Origin: an uncultured Clostridia bacterium
Lineage (GTDB): Bacteria > Bacillota > Clostridia > Christensenellales > CAG-138
DNA: 64,000 nt
Assembly: GCA_946411635.1 (NCBI GenBank)
Contig: CAMKES010000008.1
Span: forward strand, 1-64,000
Direction: 5' to 3'
Below are positions 1 through 9,391 of the stretch, piece after piece. Both the position numbers and the translations under genes were made by a program. The notes under the pieces are model-generated. The model was given only the letters and a program-made list of their open reading frames with translations. It searched no databases and was not told where the DNA came from. Numbering within the stretch: the first letter of the stretch is position 1; the number at the start of each line of letters is the position of its first letter.

Positions 1-1955
1 AGGGCGACACCGCGATCAAGAACGCGAAGGCTTACTACAACAACGACAAAGCGGGTCAGCCCATGTTCGCGCAGTACCTTCCTGCCAACATCGAAGGCGC
101 CGACATGTACTTCTCTCTGGACGAGATCCCCCTCTTCCTGGGCGACGGTTCCATCAAGGAGTACTATGAGGCGGGCTACACCAGCTACTGGACCTATCCT
201 GAGGGCCACGAGAAGGCCGGCACCAGCATCTATGACGAGATGCGGGCTTACATCGATGCCCATGATGCGGAAGATGGCTTCACCGACGGCTTTGTCAAGG
301 TCGAAGTCGGCGACGATCTGTACAACATGATCCTTGCCAGCACCCTCAACTTCTCCGGCAACGACGAGAGCAACGTCCCCGAGTGGATGTTCGCCGTCAC
401 TGGTGAGTTTGCTGAAACCAAGTGGGAAGACGTCGGTCTGGTTGCAGAAGGCGACTACACCCTCTACTACATCCTCGAGACCCCGGTTTCCGAGTTCTAC
501 ATGAAGTCCATGATGACCAGCAACTGGATCGTCTACGAGCCGCTCTACGAGGCGGGCAAGGAAAAGAAGGAAGACCTCGTTGCGACCAACTACGGCACCT
601 CTGCCGAGACCTACATGTCCGCAGGTCCGTACAAGCTGGAGAGCTTCGAAGCTGACAAGCAGTTCGTTCTCACCCGCAACGAGAACTGGTACGGCTGGAC
701 CGACGGCAAGCACGTTGGCCAGTATGCGCCGACCAGCGTCGTTTACGACATCATTCCTGAGCATGCGACCGCGCTCATGGCGTTCATCAAGGGCGACCTC
801 GATGAAATCAGCCTGACCGCTGACGACCTTGTCAACTACAAGATGTCTGAGTACCTGCTCAAGACGGATGAAACCTACACCGGCCGTTACATCTTCGCAA
901 CCGACCTCGAGAAGCTGAAAGCACTCGAAGAAGAAGCGAACGACGGCAAGAACAAGAAAGTCCTCTTCTATGACGACTTCCGCAAGGCGATCTCCCTGTC
1001 CATGAACCGTGCACAGTTCTGCGCAGACTGCACGTCCGGCTTCAAGCCCGCGTACTTCCTGCTCAACAACCTGTACTACTATGACATCGAGAACAACACC
1101 GAGTCTCAGTACCGCAACACCAAGGAAGGCCGCGACGCAGTTCTCCGTCTCTATGGCGTAGAATACGGCGAGGGCAAACAGTATGCGGATGACGTTGAAG
1201 CATATGCTTCCATCAACGGCTATGACGTCGAAGCTGCGAGAGCGCTCTTCCAGAAGGTCTATGAGCAGGCGATCGCGGACGGCAACTACACCGACGGTCA
1301 GCTCGTTCACATCCGCTGCGAAGCGTCTGCTGCTGCGATCAGCGCAGAAGACACCCGTCAGCAGGAATACCTGAACGACTTCGTCGCGGAAGCGACCAAG
1401 GGCACGGGCTTCGAAGGCAAGATCGACTTCGAGTTCCTCGGCAACATCGCAAACCGTTATGAAGACGTTGCGCTCGGCAAGATCGAAATGATCCGCGGTG
1501 CATGGGGCGGTGCGGCGTTCTATCCGTTCTCCACCATCCGCGTCTACTGCGAGCCGGACTACATGGGCGGCATGACCAAGATCCATGAGTCCTGCGGCTG
1601 GGATCCGACGGTTGAAACCATCACCATCCCGCTCAACGGCGAAGACAGAACCGAAACCATCCAGAACTGGGCAAAGGCCATCCAGCCTGCCGGCGAGTTC
1701 GGTGCGGACGAATATGCAGACCTCAGACTCTACATCCTGAGCTACATTGAGACCGCGATCCTGAGCTCCTACCAGTGCATCCCGTACGGCACGTACACCG
1801 ATTGCTCGCTCTTCTCCAAGAAGATCCAGTATGCAACCGAAGATTACAACATCATGTACGGCTACGGCGGAATCCGTCTGATGAAGTTCAACTACAACGA
1901 CAAGGAGTGGGCAGACTTCGTTGCCAGCCAGGGCGGCAACATCGACTACAAGTAA
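1..1955 (+). CDS. oppA: Peptide ABC transporter substrate-binding protein (OppA type), 5' end missing
   Basis: Extracellular solute-binding protein (SBP family 5) that would capture peptides for the permease encoded next. The reading frame is open from base 3, so signal peptide and N-terminus lie outside the window; about 650 residues remain. Family-like stretches include ENWYG (near 690), a YDIIPE segment (near 750) and a C-terminal part rich in Tyr and Asp. It is followed by a 17-bp hairpin and then oppB, oppC, oppD, oppF in the same direction, which fixes its role as the binding component of that transporter. Whether the ligand is an oligopeptide, dipeptide or something else cannot be read from the sequence. 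Confidence 0.88.
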   Translation, partial: GDTAIKNAKAYYNNDKAGQPMFAQYLPANIEGADMYFSLDEIPLFLGDGSIKEYYEAGYTSYWTYPEGHEKAGTSIYDEMRAYIDAHDAEDGFTDGFVKVEVGDDLYNMILASTLNFSGNDESNVPEWMFAVTGEFAETKWEDVGLVAEGDYTLYYILETPVSEFYMKSMMTSNWIVYEPLYEAGKEKKEDLVATNYGTSAETYMSAGPYKLESFEADKQFVLTRNENWYGWTDGKHVGQYAPTSVVYDIIPEHATALMAFIKGDLDEISLTADDLVNYKMSEYLLKTDETYTGRYIFATDLEKLKALEEEANDGKNKKVLFYDDFRKAISLSMNRAQFCADCTSGFKPAYFLLNNLYYYDIENNTESQYRNTKEGRDAVLRLYGVEYGEGKQYADDVEAYASINGYDVEAARALFQKVYEQAIADGNYTDGQLVHIRCEASAAAISAEDTRQQEYLNDFVAEATKGTGFEGKIDFEFLGNIANRYEDVALGKIEMIRGAWGGAAFYPFSTIRVYCEPDYMGGMTKIHESCGWDPTVETITIPLNGEDRTETIQNWAKAIQPAGEFGADEYADLRLYILSYIETAILSSYQCIPYGTYTDCSLFSKKIQYATEDYNIMYGYGGIRLMKFNYNDKEWADFVASQGGNIDYK

Positions 1956-1986
1956 TAATCAAATCGTTTGCCTTAAAGAAAGACAT

Positions 1987-2032
1987 TGCAGTCTCGAAGC
2001 CGGTTTTCCGGCTTCGAGATTGCACTCTTTTA
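1987..2032 (+). terminator. Hairpin between oppA and oppB (partial terminator or mRNA-stabilising stem)
   Basis: A 17-bp stem (1987-2003 with 2008-2024, one G-U pair) closes a TTTT loop and is followed by CTCTTTTA. It sits in the 129-bp gap between binding protein and permease. Such stems commonly let the binding protein be made in excess over the membrane parts; here that is inference. Confidence 0.7.
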
Positions 2033-2084
2033 ATCCTATCAGCCGCGGGCGGCTTGTAAATCTTTTGATAAGGAAAAGAGTCCT

Positions 2085-3044
2085 ATGCGAACATTTAAAT
2101 ATGTTTTAAAACGATTGCTCTTTCTGGTCATAACGTTCTTCATCATCCTGACGATCACGTTCTGCCTGATTAAAACGCTGCAATCGGAAGTTCCGCTGGG
2201 TCCGCAGGGCCAGACGGAGTTGGCGAGACGTAAGGCGCTTGGTTGGGATAAGCCTGTTCTCGTCCAGTACGGAATCTATCTCCGTAATCTCTTTACCAAA
2301 TTTGACATCGGTACTTCTCTGAAAGTTTCATATATGAAGCCCGTCGCGGAAGTTATCTTCGAGCGCATGCCGCCGACGATTCTTGTGAACGTGCTTTCGA
2401 TTCTGTTGGGATTGCCGTTGGGAATTGTGCTGGGCATTTTTGCGGCTCTGAAAAAGAACACCTGGATCGACCACGTCGTTTCGGTCGTCATCGTTTTGTT
2501 CATATCAGTTCCATCATTCGTTCTGGCGTTCTTCCTGCAATACTTCTTATCGTTTAAACTCGGATGGTTCCCGCTGGTCATGTATTCCAAGGCCGAAGCG
2601 GGCGGTCTGTTTACGTGGAAGATGGTTTACTCCCTGATGCTTCCGATCATGGCGAGCGCGTTCTATGAGATCGCGTACTTTGCGCGTACCGTGCGTGCGG
2701 AGCTGACGGAAGCGCTCACGAGCGAGTACATGCTTCTTGCCAGAACGAAAGGCCTGACGCAGTCCAAGGCGGTTATCCATCACGCGTTGAAGAACGCGAT
2801 GGTCCCGATCCTTCCCGTCGTCATCGGCACCTTCCTCGGCGTCATGGGCGGTTCCATGATTCTGGAGCGTATCTTCGCGATCCCGGGCGTCGGCGATCTG
2901 ACGCTGAAAGCGCTGTCGACGCTGGACTACGACCTGTTCGTCGGCACCGCAATGTTCTATACGTTGATCGGTCTTCTCGGCGGCATCGTTACCGACCTGA
3001 GCTACGGATTCCTCGATCCGCGTATCAAGATGGGGGAGAGATAA
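2085..3044 (+). CDS. oppB: Peptide ABC transporter permease, OppB type
   Basis: Inner-membrane permease subunit, 319 residues, normal length for OppB/DppB. It has an N-terminal helix (about residues 10-32), then the binding-protein-dependent transport domain with five more helices. The coupling (EAA) loop is visible as LLARTKGL followed by HALKNAMVP, the contact point for the ATPase subunits. The ATG at 2085 follows AAGGAAAAGAG. It lies 3 bp from oppC, so the two are translated from one message. Together with OppC it forms the pore for substrate delivered by the upstream binding protein. Confidence 0.93.
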   Translation: MRTFKYVLKRLLFLVITFFIILTITFCLIKTLQSEVPLGPQGQTELARRKALGWDKPVLVQYGIYLRNLFTKFDIGTSLKVSYMKPVAEVIFERMPPTILVNVLSILLGLPLGIVLGIFAALKKNTWIDHVVSVVIVLFISVPSFVLAFFLQYFLSFKLGWFPLVMYSKAEAGGLFTWKMVYSLMLPIMASAFYEIAYFARTVRAELTEALTSEYMLLARTKGLTQSKAVIHHALKNAMVPILPVVIGTFLGVMGGSMILERIFAIPGVGDLTLKALSTLDYDLFVGTAMFYTLIGLLGGIVTDLSYGFLDPRIKMGER

Positions 3045-3047
3045 GCT

Positions 3048-4607
3048 ATGGCAGAGAATACTTACAAATCAATTCCGGCGGAAAAATTCCGCTTTGTGCA
3101 GGAGAATGAGAAGCTGCACGACAAGGCCCTGAAAACCAAGCCGATCGGCTATTTCAAGGACGCGTGGATCCGCTTCCGCAAGAATAAGGCGTCCGTTGCC
3201 GCGGCGATCGTTCTTGCCATCATCCTGCTGTACGCGATCATCGTTCCTTTCTTCTCCGTCTACAAGCTCGGCGAAGCGTCCGACATGACGTACAAGAAAA
3301 TGACGCCCAGACTCTATATCGGAGAAACGCCGATCTTTGACGGCGCGAAGACGATGAGTCTGAACGACAAGTACCTGGTCCAGCTCGTTGCGGTCGGCAT
3401 GAACGCCGAAGACCCGGAAATGGTCAAGAAGGGCCACGAGAGCTGGGAAGAGGGCGTCGGCTCCTATTACAGCCCGATCCTGTGGATCGGCGAGGAGCGC
3501 GTCGTGGAAGAAGCGGGCAAAGAGGTCACGAAGCGTGACGCCCGCGTCAGCACGTACCACATCATCGGCTTCCGCTACATGCAGGTTCCCAAAGCGGAAT
3601 ACGAACGGATCCTTGCATGGCAGGAGGAGAACGAGGTACAGGTGCTGTACCCGATGGTCGATCAGAACAACCCCTACTGTGAAGACGATTCGGACGCCAA
3701 CTATTGGTACAAGACCAAGAAGGGCTGGCCGGTCGACGAAAACGGCAAGCGCATGGATCTGGAACAGGCCATGGAAAAGGGCGTTGTCGACAACTTCCTG
3801 CGCGACAAGGATGGCAACATCCGCTACTACAAAGAGATGGGCTCGATGTACAGCATCCGTGTTCTGTACTATAACTACTATCAGTACAAGAACGGTCATG
3901 AACCCTCCTTCGTGTTCGGTTCCGACGGCGGCGGCTACGACATCGCGACCCGTATGGCATACGGTCTGCGCACGTCGTTCATCCTTTCGTTCGGCGTTGC
4001 GATCGTCTGCTTCGTTTTCGGCGCGATCTTCGGCGCGATCGAAGGTTACTACGGCGGCTGGGTCGACCTGATCCTCGAACGTGTCGTCGACGTTCTCTGG
4101 CGTATGCCTCTGTATATCATCGTCGTCCTGTTCCAGCTGCATCTGGTCAACACCGGCAAAGCGTCGGTTCTGGGCGGTCTGTTGATGGCGTTCTGCGTCA
4201 CGGGCTGGATCAGCACGGCGTCTCTCGTCCGTACGCAGTTCTACCGCTTTAAGAATCAGGAATACATCCTGGCGGCAAGAACGCTCGGCGCAAAGGACCT
4301 CCGACTGATGTTCCGCCACATCTTCCCGAACGCGATCGGCACGATCATCACGAGCTCGGTCTTCGCGATCCCGGGCGTTATCCTGAGCGAGTCCACGTTC
4401 TCCTACCTCGGCATCGTCAACCTGAACAGCCGCGGCGCGGTCTCTCTCGGTACCATGATGGCAGACGGCAAGGAGTTCCTCTCCGAGTTCCCGCACATCC
4501 TGCTGATTCCGGCGGCGGTCATCGCATTGATGATGATCGCGTTCAACCTGTTCGGCAACGGTCTGCGCGACGCCTTCAATCCTTCTCTGAGAGGAGCTGA
4601 TGAATAA
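3048..4607 (+). CDS. oppC: Peptide ABC transporter permease, OppC type, with large insertion
   Basis: Second permease subunit, 519 residues against about 300 for typical OppC. Residues 1-70 hold the usual cytoplasmic start and first membrane helix. About 200 mostly polar residues (roughly 75-285, rich in Tyr, Lys and Glu) are inserted before the second helix and should face outside. The permease domain with the EAA loop (LAARTLGA, HIFPNAIG) is intact after that. The start follows GGGGGAGA. Its stop overlaps the oppD start (TAATG). The insert may add a docking surface for the binding protein or for substrate; that is inference. Confidence 0.92.
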   Translation: MAENTYKSIPAEKFRFVQENEKLHDKALKTKPIGYFKDAWIRFRKNKASVAAAIVLAIILLYAIIVPFFSVYKLGEASDMTYKKMTPRLYIGETPIFDGAKTMSLNDKYLVQLVAVGMNAEDPEMVKKGHESWEEGVGSYYSPILWIGEERVVEEAGKEVTKRDARVSTYHIIGFRYMQVPKAEYERILAWQEENEVQVLYPMVDQNNPYCEDDSDANYWYKTKKGWPVDENGKRMDLEQAMEKGVVDNFLRDKDGNIRYYKEMGSMYSIRVLYYNYYQYKNGHEPSFVFGSDGGGYDIATRMAYGLRTSFILSFGVAIVCFVFGAIFGAIEGYYGGWVDLILERVVDVLWRMPLYIIVVLFQLHLVNTGKASVLGGLLMAFCVTGWISTASLVRTQFYRFKNQEYILAARTLGAKDLRLMFRHIFPNAIGTIITSSVFAIPGVILSESTFSYLGIVNLNSRGAVSLGTMMADGKEFLSEFPHILLIPAAVIALMMIAFNLFGNGLRDAFNPSLRGADE

Positions 4608-6706
4608 TGGCAAAGAAACTCGAAGTTAAAAACCTGATCATTTCGTTCCGCACGAACAACGGTACGGTCAAGGCGGTCCGTGACATCTCCTTCGATCTGG
4701 AGCGCGGCGAAACGCTCGCGATCGTCGGCGAATCCGGTTCCGGTAAGTCCGTTACCGCCAGAGCCATTATGGGCATCCTCGCGAAGAACGCGATCCCCGA
4801 GGGCGGCGAGATCATCTACGACGGCCAGGACCTGATGAAGATCGACGAAGAAGACTTCCACAAGATCCGCGGCAATCGGATCTCCATGATCTTCCAGGAT
4901 CCGCTTTCCAGCCTGAACCCGATCGTTCGGATCGGCAAGCAGCTGACCGAGGCCATGATCCTGAACGGCAAAGCGAACCAGCGTGAAGCGGGCCGTGTTT
5001 ACAAGAGCAAGGCCAAGCTTCTGCGCGCGGAAATGAAAGAGGCCGGCGTTGAGAACGTCGACGCGAAGTTCGACGTCTTCAACAAGGTCACGAAGCACGG
5101 AAGCAAGCTTGAGAGTAAGTACAACTACTCCCGTGAGCGCGTCGAGTCGATGGTCAAGAACATCGAAGCCGTTCTGATCGACTCGATCGACAAGGAACCC
5201 AAGAAGGTCGCCAAGGAGATGAAGAGCATCAAAGCCGACGCGGCCAACGTTTACAACGAATACCTGATCAACGAGCATTCGAGCGAAGTTCCCGCGCTCA
5301 TGCAGAAGTTCCAGGAAGCGATCCCCGGATACGTTTCCACGGGCAAGCATGACAAGACCGACGGAATCCTCAAGGAACTCCTGGTCCCGCTGAAGGCGGC
5401 GCTCGAAACGACGCGTCCCGACTTCTACGCGCTGGCGTACTGCGAACTGAACGGCGTGAAGACCGAGTACAACGGCAACAACGACGATCTGAACGCGAAG
5501 ACGCAGGCGATCTTCAACGAAAAGTTCCTCGACGGCTTCCGCAAGGACGTCGCCGCGGGCCTTGAAAACTCCGACAAAAAGTCCTTCGCCAAGAAGGGCA
5601 GCATTGTTGAGAACCTCAGCAGTGCGCTGGATAAGATCAAGGACAACCGCATCGATTACAAGGTCGCCAAGGAAGAAGCGAAGAAGTGCTCGGCCGAGAT
5701 CGAAAACGCGCTCGACAAGCTCGCGATCAACAAGGACAGCATCGCGTATACTTTCAAGTCCAACGTGACCTCCGCGGTCGCGACGTACGGCAAGGCGCTG
5801 AAAGTCGAAAAGATGAAGCACCCCGGCAAGAAGAACCGTATGTTCAAGGACAGAATGGATATCGATCTGTACCAGAACAACATCCGTCTTGCCATGACGC
5901 GCGCAAGAGACTCCTTCCAGAGCCAGCTTGACGCGTCCGAGCAGGTGAACTACGACAGCCTGTCCGACGAGATGGTCACGTATCTGTGCGACGAGTCCTC
6001 GAAGCGCGTCCACAAGGTCACGAAGCGCAAAGCGCAGATCCGCGCCATCGAGCTGATGGAGGAAGTCGGTATCGCGAACGCGAGAGAACGGTATCGTCAG
6101 TATCCGTTCGAGTTCTCCGGCGGTATGCGTCAGCGTATCGTCATCGCGATCGCGCTTGCCGCGAACCCGGACATCCTGATCTGCGACGAGCCGACCACCG
6201 CTCTGGACGTTACGATCCAGGCGCAGATCCTCGAGCTGATCAACAAGCTGAAAATGCAGCGTCAGCTCTCCATTATCTTCATTACGCACGACCTCGGCGT
6301 CGTTGCGAACATGGCAGATAAGATCGCGGTCATGTACGCGGGCAAGATCGTCGAATCCGGTACCTCGGACGAGATCTTCTACGATCCGCGTCATCCGTAC
6401 ACGTGGGCGCTGCTGTCTTCCATGCCGGACCTCGATACCAAGGAAAAGCTCGACGCGATTCCCGGTACCCCGCCGAACATGATCTATCCGCCGAAGGGCG
6501 ACGCGTTTGCAGAGCGCAACAAGTACGCGATGCAGATCGATCTGGAAGAACAGCCCCCGATGTTCAGAATCACGGATACGCATTATGCGGCAACGTGGCT
6601 GCTCCATCCCGATGCGCCGAAAGTCGATCCGCCGAAACTCGTTACGGATCGTATCGCACGCATGAAGAAGCTGAACGAGGAAAGCGCAGGTGAGATCAAT
6701 GAGTGA
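4607..6706 (+). CDS. oppD: Peptide ABC transporter ATPase, OppD type, with ~350-residue insertion
   Basis: ATP-hydrolysing subunit, 699 residues where OppD is normally 320-350. Walker A GESGSGKS lies at residues 41-48 and the Q-loop FQDP at about 96-99. The signature SGGMRQR lies near residue 504, Walker B ILICDEPTTALD near 522 and the H-loop THD near 560. Between Q-loop and signature, about residues 124-470 are a Lys/Glu-rich, probably helical insertion in frame, with no stop and codon use like the flanks. The C-terminal peptide-transporter extension (HPYTWALLSS, IPGTPP) is present. All catalytic motifs are intact, so it should be active. Confidence 0.92.
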   Translation: MAKKLEVKNLIISFRTNNGTVKAVRDISFDLERGETLAIVGESGSGKSVTARAIMGILAKNAIPEGGEIIYDGQDLMKIDEEDFHKIRGNRISMIFQDPLSSLNPIVRIGKQLTEAMILNGKANQREAGRVYKSKAKLLRAEMKEAGVENVDAKFDVFNKVTKHGSKLESKYNYSRERVESMVKNIEAVLIDSIDKEPKKVAKEMKSIKADAANVYNEYLINEHSSEVPALMQKFQEAIPGYVSTGKHDKTDGILKELLVPLKAALETTRPDFYALAYCELNGVKTEYNGNNDDLNAKTQAIFNEKFLDGFRKDVAAGLENSDKKSFAKKGSIVENLSSALDKIKDNRIDYKVAKEEAKKCSAEIENALDKLAINKDSIAYTFKSNVTSAVATYGKALKVEKMKHPGKKNRMFKDRMDIDLYQNNIRLAMTRARDSFQSQLDASEQVNYDSLSDEMVTYLCDESSKRVHKVTKRKAQIRAIELMEEVGIANARERYRQYPFEFSGGMRQRIVIAIALAANPDILICDEPTTALDVTIQAQILELINKLKMQRQLSIIFITHDLGVVANMADKIAVMYAGKIVESGTSDEIFYDPRHPYTWALLSSMPDLDTKEKLDAIPGTPPNMIYPPKGDAFAERNKYAMQIDLEEQPPMFRITDTHYAATWLLHPDAPKVDPPKLVTDRIARMKKLNEESAGEINE

Positions 6707-7820
6707 GAATCTGTCCGGCAGAGAGCAGAAGAACAACAAGCTCGATACGTTGCTCCGTGTCGACAACTACACCCCCGACTTTGATCCCGAGAAGGAGCCG
6801 ATCCTCCGCGTTGAGCATCTGAAGCAGTACTTCAAGAGCACCAAGGCAGTCGACGACGTCAGCTTCACCATCAAGAAAGGCGAAGTATTCGGTCTCGTCG
6901 GAGAATCCGGATGCGGCAAAACCACGACCGGCCGTTCGATCATCGGTCTGTATGAGATGACCGACGGCGACGTGTTCTTCCGCGGCAAGCGCATCGGCAT
7001 GGGCATCGACGCGATGAAGCGCTGGAAGAAGAGCTATGCCGAAGCGAAGGCAGCGGGCGACACCGCCAAGATGGAAGCGCTGAAGAAGGACAAGGTCGTC
7101 CACAACAAGCTGATGACCAAGATCCAGATGATCTTCCAGGACCCGGTCGGTTCGCTTGACCCGCGCATGACGGTCCGCGAGATCATCGCGGAAGGTCTGA
7201 AGATCCGCGGCATCCGCGATAAGAGATTCATCGAGGATCGCGTCGCTGAGGTTCTTGAAAAGGTCGGTCTCGTTCCGGAACACGCAGAGCGTTATCCGCA
7301 CGAGTTCTCCGGCGGTCAGAGACAGCGTATCGGTATTGCCCGTGCGATCGTCCTTCAGCCGGACCTGATCATCGCCGACGAGCCGATCTCCGCGCTTGAC
7401 GTTTCCATTCAGGCGCAGGTCATCAACCTGATGAACGATCTGCGCGACGAGATGGGTCTGACGATCATGTTCATCGCGCACGACCTTTCCGTCGTCAAGT
7501 ACTTCTCCGATCGTATCGGCGTCATGTACTTCGGCAAGATGGTCGAGCTTGCGGATTCCGACGAGCTCTTCGCGCATCCGCTGCATCCCTACACCAGATC
7601 CCTGCTGTCCGCGATTCCTCTTCCGGACCCGAACTACGAGAAGCGCCGCAAGCGTATCACCTACGTACCGTCGCTGACGCACGATTATTCCGAAGAGGGT
7701 CCGGAATTCAAGGAAGTCATCCCCGGCCACTTCGTGTTCTGCAACACCGCCGAGTGCGAGAAGTACCGTGCGGAAGTAGCTGAGATGGACGAAAATGCAA
7801 GAAGAAAACAGCAGAACTGA
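6699..7820 (+). CDS. oppF: Peptide ABC transporter ATPase, OppF type
   Basis: Partner ATPase of OppD, 373 residues. Walker A GESGCGKT is near residue 68, the Q-loop [10 protein letters not shown] follows a roughly 40-residue Lys-rich insertion, the signature SGGQRQR is near 204, Walker [12 protein letters not shown] near 222, and HD of the H-loop follows. The ATG at 6699 is preferred over the in-frame GTG at 6690 because AGGTGAG sits at the right distance. It overlaps the oppD stop by 8 bp, which implies translational coupling. The C-terminus has the [12 protein letters not shown] element of peptide and nickel transporters. Confidence 0.92.
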   Translation: MSENLSGREQKNNKLDTLLRVDNYTPDFDPEKEPILRVEHLKQYFKSTKAVDDVSFTIKKGEVFGLVGESGCGKTTTGRSIIGLYEMTDGDVFFRGKRIGMGIDAMKRWKKSYAEAKAAGDTAKMEALKKDKVVHNKLMTKIQMIFQDPVGSLDPRMTVREIIAEGLKIRGIRDKRFIEDRVAEVLEKVGLVPEHAERYPHEFSGGQRQRIGIARAIVLQPDLIIADEPISALDVSIQAQVINLMNDLRDEMGLTIMFIAHDLSVVKYFSDRIGVMYFGKMVELADSDELFAHPLHPYTRSLLSAIPLPDPNYEKRRKRITYVPSLTHDYSEEGPEFKEVIPGHFVFCNTAECEKYRAEVAEMDENARRKQQN

Positions 7821-8217
7821 AAAGCGCCTTCTCAAGTATCTCATCACCGCCGCCGTCGGACTGATCGTCGTCTTCGCCGTTTGCTGGCTGAAGGGCGTCT
7901 TCCAGGCGGAAGAAGCCAGGACGGTCGTCCGGATCGTATGCGACGCGTTCACGTTCGTCGGACTGCTCCTTGTGTGCTTCGGTTTTCTGACCGTGCTCAA
8001 CAAGGCCGGCGCGTTCGACGGCCTGGCGTACAGCATGAAGTCGCTGGTGCGCGTCTTCCGGAATTACCGGGGGGACGATGAATCGTCGAAGTCGTACTAC
8101 GACTACAAAAAGGCCGCGAGTGAAAAGAGAAAGCGCGCGTGGCATCTGGTCATCGTCGGCGCGGGATTCCTGGTCGTTGCGATCATTCTGGTCATCGTTC
8201 ACGGATCGATGTCGTGA
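7795..8217 (+). CDS. Small membrane protein, DUF3899-like
   Basis: 140 residues. A basic N-terminus, helices at about 13-32 and 42-65, a polar loop with YDYKKAASEKRKR, and a third helix near 113-135. It overlaps the 3' end of oppF by 26 bp, so it belongs to the peptide-transport operon. Shape and the phrase GAFDGLAYSMK recall the DUF3899 family often found with Clostridia peptide transporters; I assign this from memory. Function unknown, perhaps an accessory of the transporter. Confidence 0.7.
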   Translation: MQEENSRTEKRLLKYLITAAVGLIVVFAVCWLKGVFQAEEARTVVRIVCDAFTFVGLLLVCFGFLTVLNKAGAFDGLAYSMKSLVRVFRNYRGDDESSKSYYDYKKAASEKRKRAWHLVIVGAGFLVVAIILVIVHGSMS

Positions 8218-8244
8218 CGGGACCGGCTGTCTGCGAAACAAAAC

Positions 8245-8288
8245 CAAAAAACGGGACCTATGCGGAAGCGTGTAGGTCCCGGTTTTTT
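8245..8288 (+). terminator. Terminator of the opp operon
   Basis: Stem CGGGACCTA (8252-8260) with TAGGTCCCG (8273-8281), extended by flanking A/T pairs, then a run of T. First strong terminator after oppF and the DUF3899-like gene. The rest of the gap up to 8414 shows nothing I can name. Confidence 0.85.
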
Positions 8289-8414
8289 GCCGGATCGGAC
8301 CGGAAAAACGGGCCGAAGGCGCACGGATCCCGCGTCAGCGCCGCGGATCGCGGAACGGGATCGCCCGAATGCGGCCTTCTTCCAAAAAACTTTTGCGGAA
8401 ATGAAACTTTTTCG

Positions 8415-8443
8415 TTGACAAACGGCGAGCGTTGTGATAACTT
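8415..8443 (+). promoter_or_regulatory. Sigma-A-type promoter for rpmG-secE-nusG
   Basis: TTGACA (8415-8420), 17-bp spacer, TAACTT (8438-8443) preceded by an extended -10 TG. Predicted transcription start is near 8450. Confidence 0.7.
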
Positions 8444-8452
8444 ATTCAAGGC

Positions 8453-8475
8453 GCTCCCTCTGGGGGCTCGTTTTT
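8453..8475 (+). terminator. Short hairpin plus T-run in the rpmG leader
   Basis: GCTCCC (8453-8458), loop TCT, GGGGGC (8462-8467), then TCGTTTTT. It lies almost at the predicted RNA 5' end, before rpmG. It may protect the 5' end or attenuate transcription; the stem contains one G-U pair. Confidence 0.4.
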
Positions 8476-8504
8476 GATGGATCAAATTTAGGAGGAGCAT
8501 ACAA

Positions 8505-8654
8505 ATGCGCGTTAAGATCACTTTGGCCTGCACCGAATGCAAGCAGAGAAATTACAATACCTTCAAGAACAAGAAGAACGATCCCGATCGTCTTGAGTTC
8601 AACAAGTACTGCCGCTTCTGCCGCAAGCACACGCTGCACAGAGAGTCCAAGTAA
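8505..8654 (+). CDS. rpmG: 50S ribosomal protein L33
   Basis: 49 residues, the normal length of L33. It begins [12 protein letters not shown] and carries two Cys pairs (CTEC at 9-12, CRFC at 36-39), so it is the zinc-binding form. The ATG follows AGGAGGAGC. The order L33-SecE-NusG-L11-L1 is the usual one in Firmicutes. I found no tRNA gene between rpmG and secE. Confidence 0.95.
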   Translation: MRVKITLACTECKQRNYNTFKNKKNDPDRLEFNKYCRFCRKHTLHRESK

Positions 8655-8666
8655 CGGGAGAGAACC

Positions 8667-9386
8667 ATGGCTAATGTTCAGGATTTGAAAGCACAGAAAG
8701 CCGCGAAGACCCTGCGTCTTCTGACGATCGTGCTGCTGATTGTCGGTATTGTCACTCTTGCCGCCTGCGTATATGACATGGCGAGCGGTTCTTCGCTTCT
8801 GAAGCTGTTCGACGCGAAGACGGCCGAAGAAACCGTCACGATCGAAGACGCCACGAACCACGGCGGACAGACCGTTGCGTACGTCATGCTGATCGCGGCG
8901 TCCGTTCTGCTGATCCTCGGCGCGTTCTCGTATCTGCTGAAGGGCAAATACCGCACGTTCCAGGGCGCCTGCATTGCGGCGATCATCTTCTCGCTGTTCC
9001 CGCTGATCTTCTTCGCGGTCAACATCGGCGCGCATCTGTTTGCGCTGATCTACGCGCTGATCGCGCTGGCGATCATCGTTCTCGCGATCTTCGCGATGAA
9101 GTCCCGCTGGCAGGTCTACATCAAGGAGATGACCGGCGAAGTCAAGAAGCTGACCTGGCTGTCCGCAAAGGAGCTCGTCAAGGCGACGGCTGTCGTTCTG
9201 GTGTTCGTCCTTGCGTTCTCGCTGCTCATCTATCTGCTTGACCTCGCGTTCTATACGCCGGTCGGCCTGCTCCTTAACGACGGTTCGACGCCGGTGCCCA
9301 CGGAAACCGCGCCCGAAGAGTCCGCGCTCCCCGCGGAGACGCCCGCGGCAACCGACGCGCCCGCAACCGACGCGAATAACGAGTAA
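8667..9386 (+). CDS. secE: Preprotein translocase SecE with N-terminal membrane extension
   Basis: 239 residues against about 60-75 in most Gram-positive SecE. The SecE core is at about residues 148-205: an amphipathic helix with EVKKLTWLSAKE followed by one membrane helix. In front are about four hydrophobic helices (around 18-40, 72-94, 100-121, 124-146), as if a small membrane protein had been fused on. The tail after the core is about 35 residues rich in Pro, Thr, Ala and Glu and should be outside. SecE clamps SecY in the translocon; gene order (rpmG before, nusG after) supports the call. Confidence 0.9.
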   Translation: MANVQDLKAQKAAKTLRLLTIVLLIVGIVTLAACVYDMASGSSLLKLFDAKTAEETVTIEDATNHGGQTVAYVMLIAASVLLILGAFSYLLKGKYRTFQGACIAAIIFSLFPLIFFAVNIGAHLFALIYALIALAIIVLAIFAMKSRWQVYIKEMTGEVKKLTWLSAKELVKATAVVLVFVLAFSLLIYLLDLAFYTPVGLLLNDGSTPVPTETAPEESALPAETPAATDAPATDANNE

Positions 9387-9391
9387 CGCCC

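Noticed and set aside
3069..4613. Long minus-strand open frame (514 codons) opposite oppC
   Set aside because: Arises from G+C-rich codon bias; the product is Arg/Asp/Val-rich without motifs, and oppC on the other strand is certain. The same holds for 4403-6766 and 39736-41970.
8655..8666. tRNA between rpmG and secE, common in Firmicutes
   Set aside because: Only 12 bp separate the two genes.
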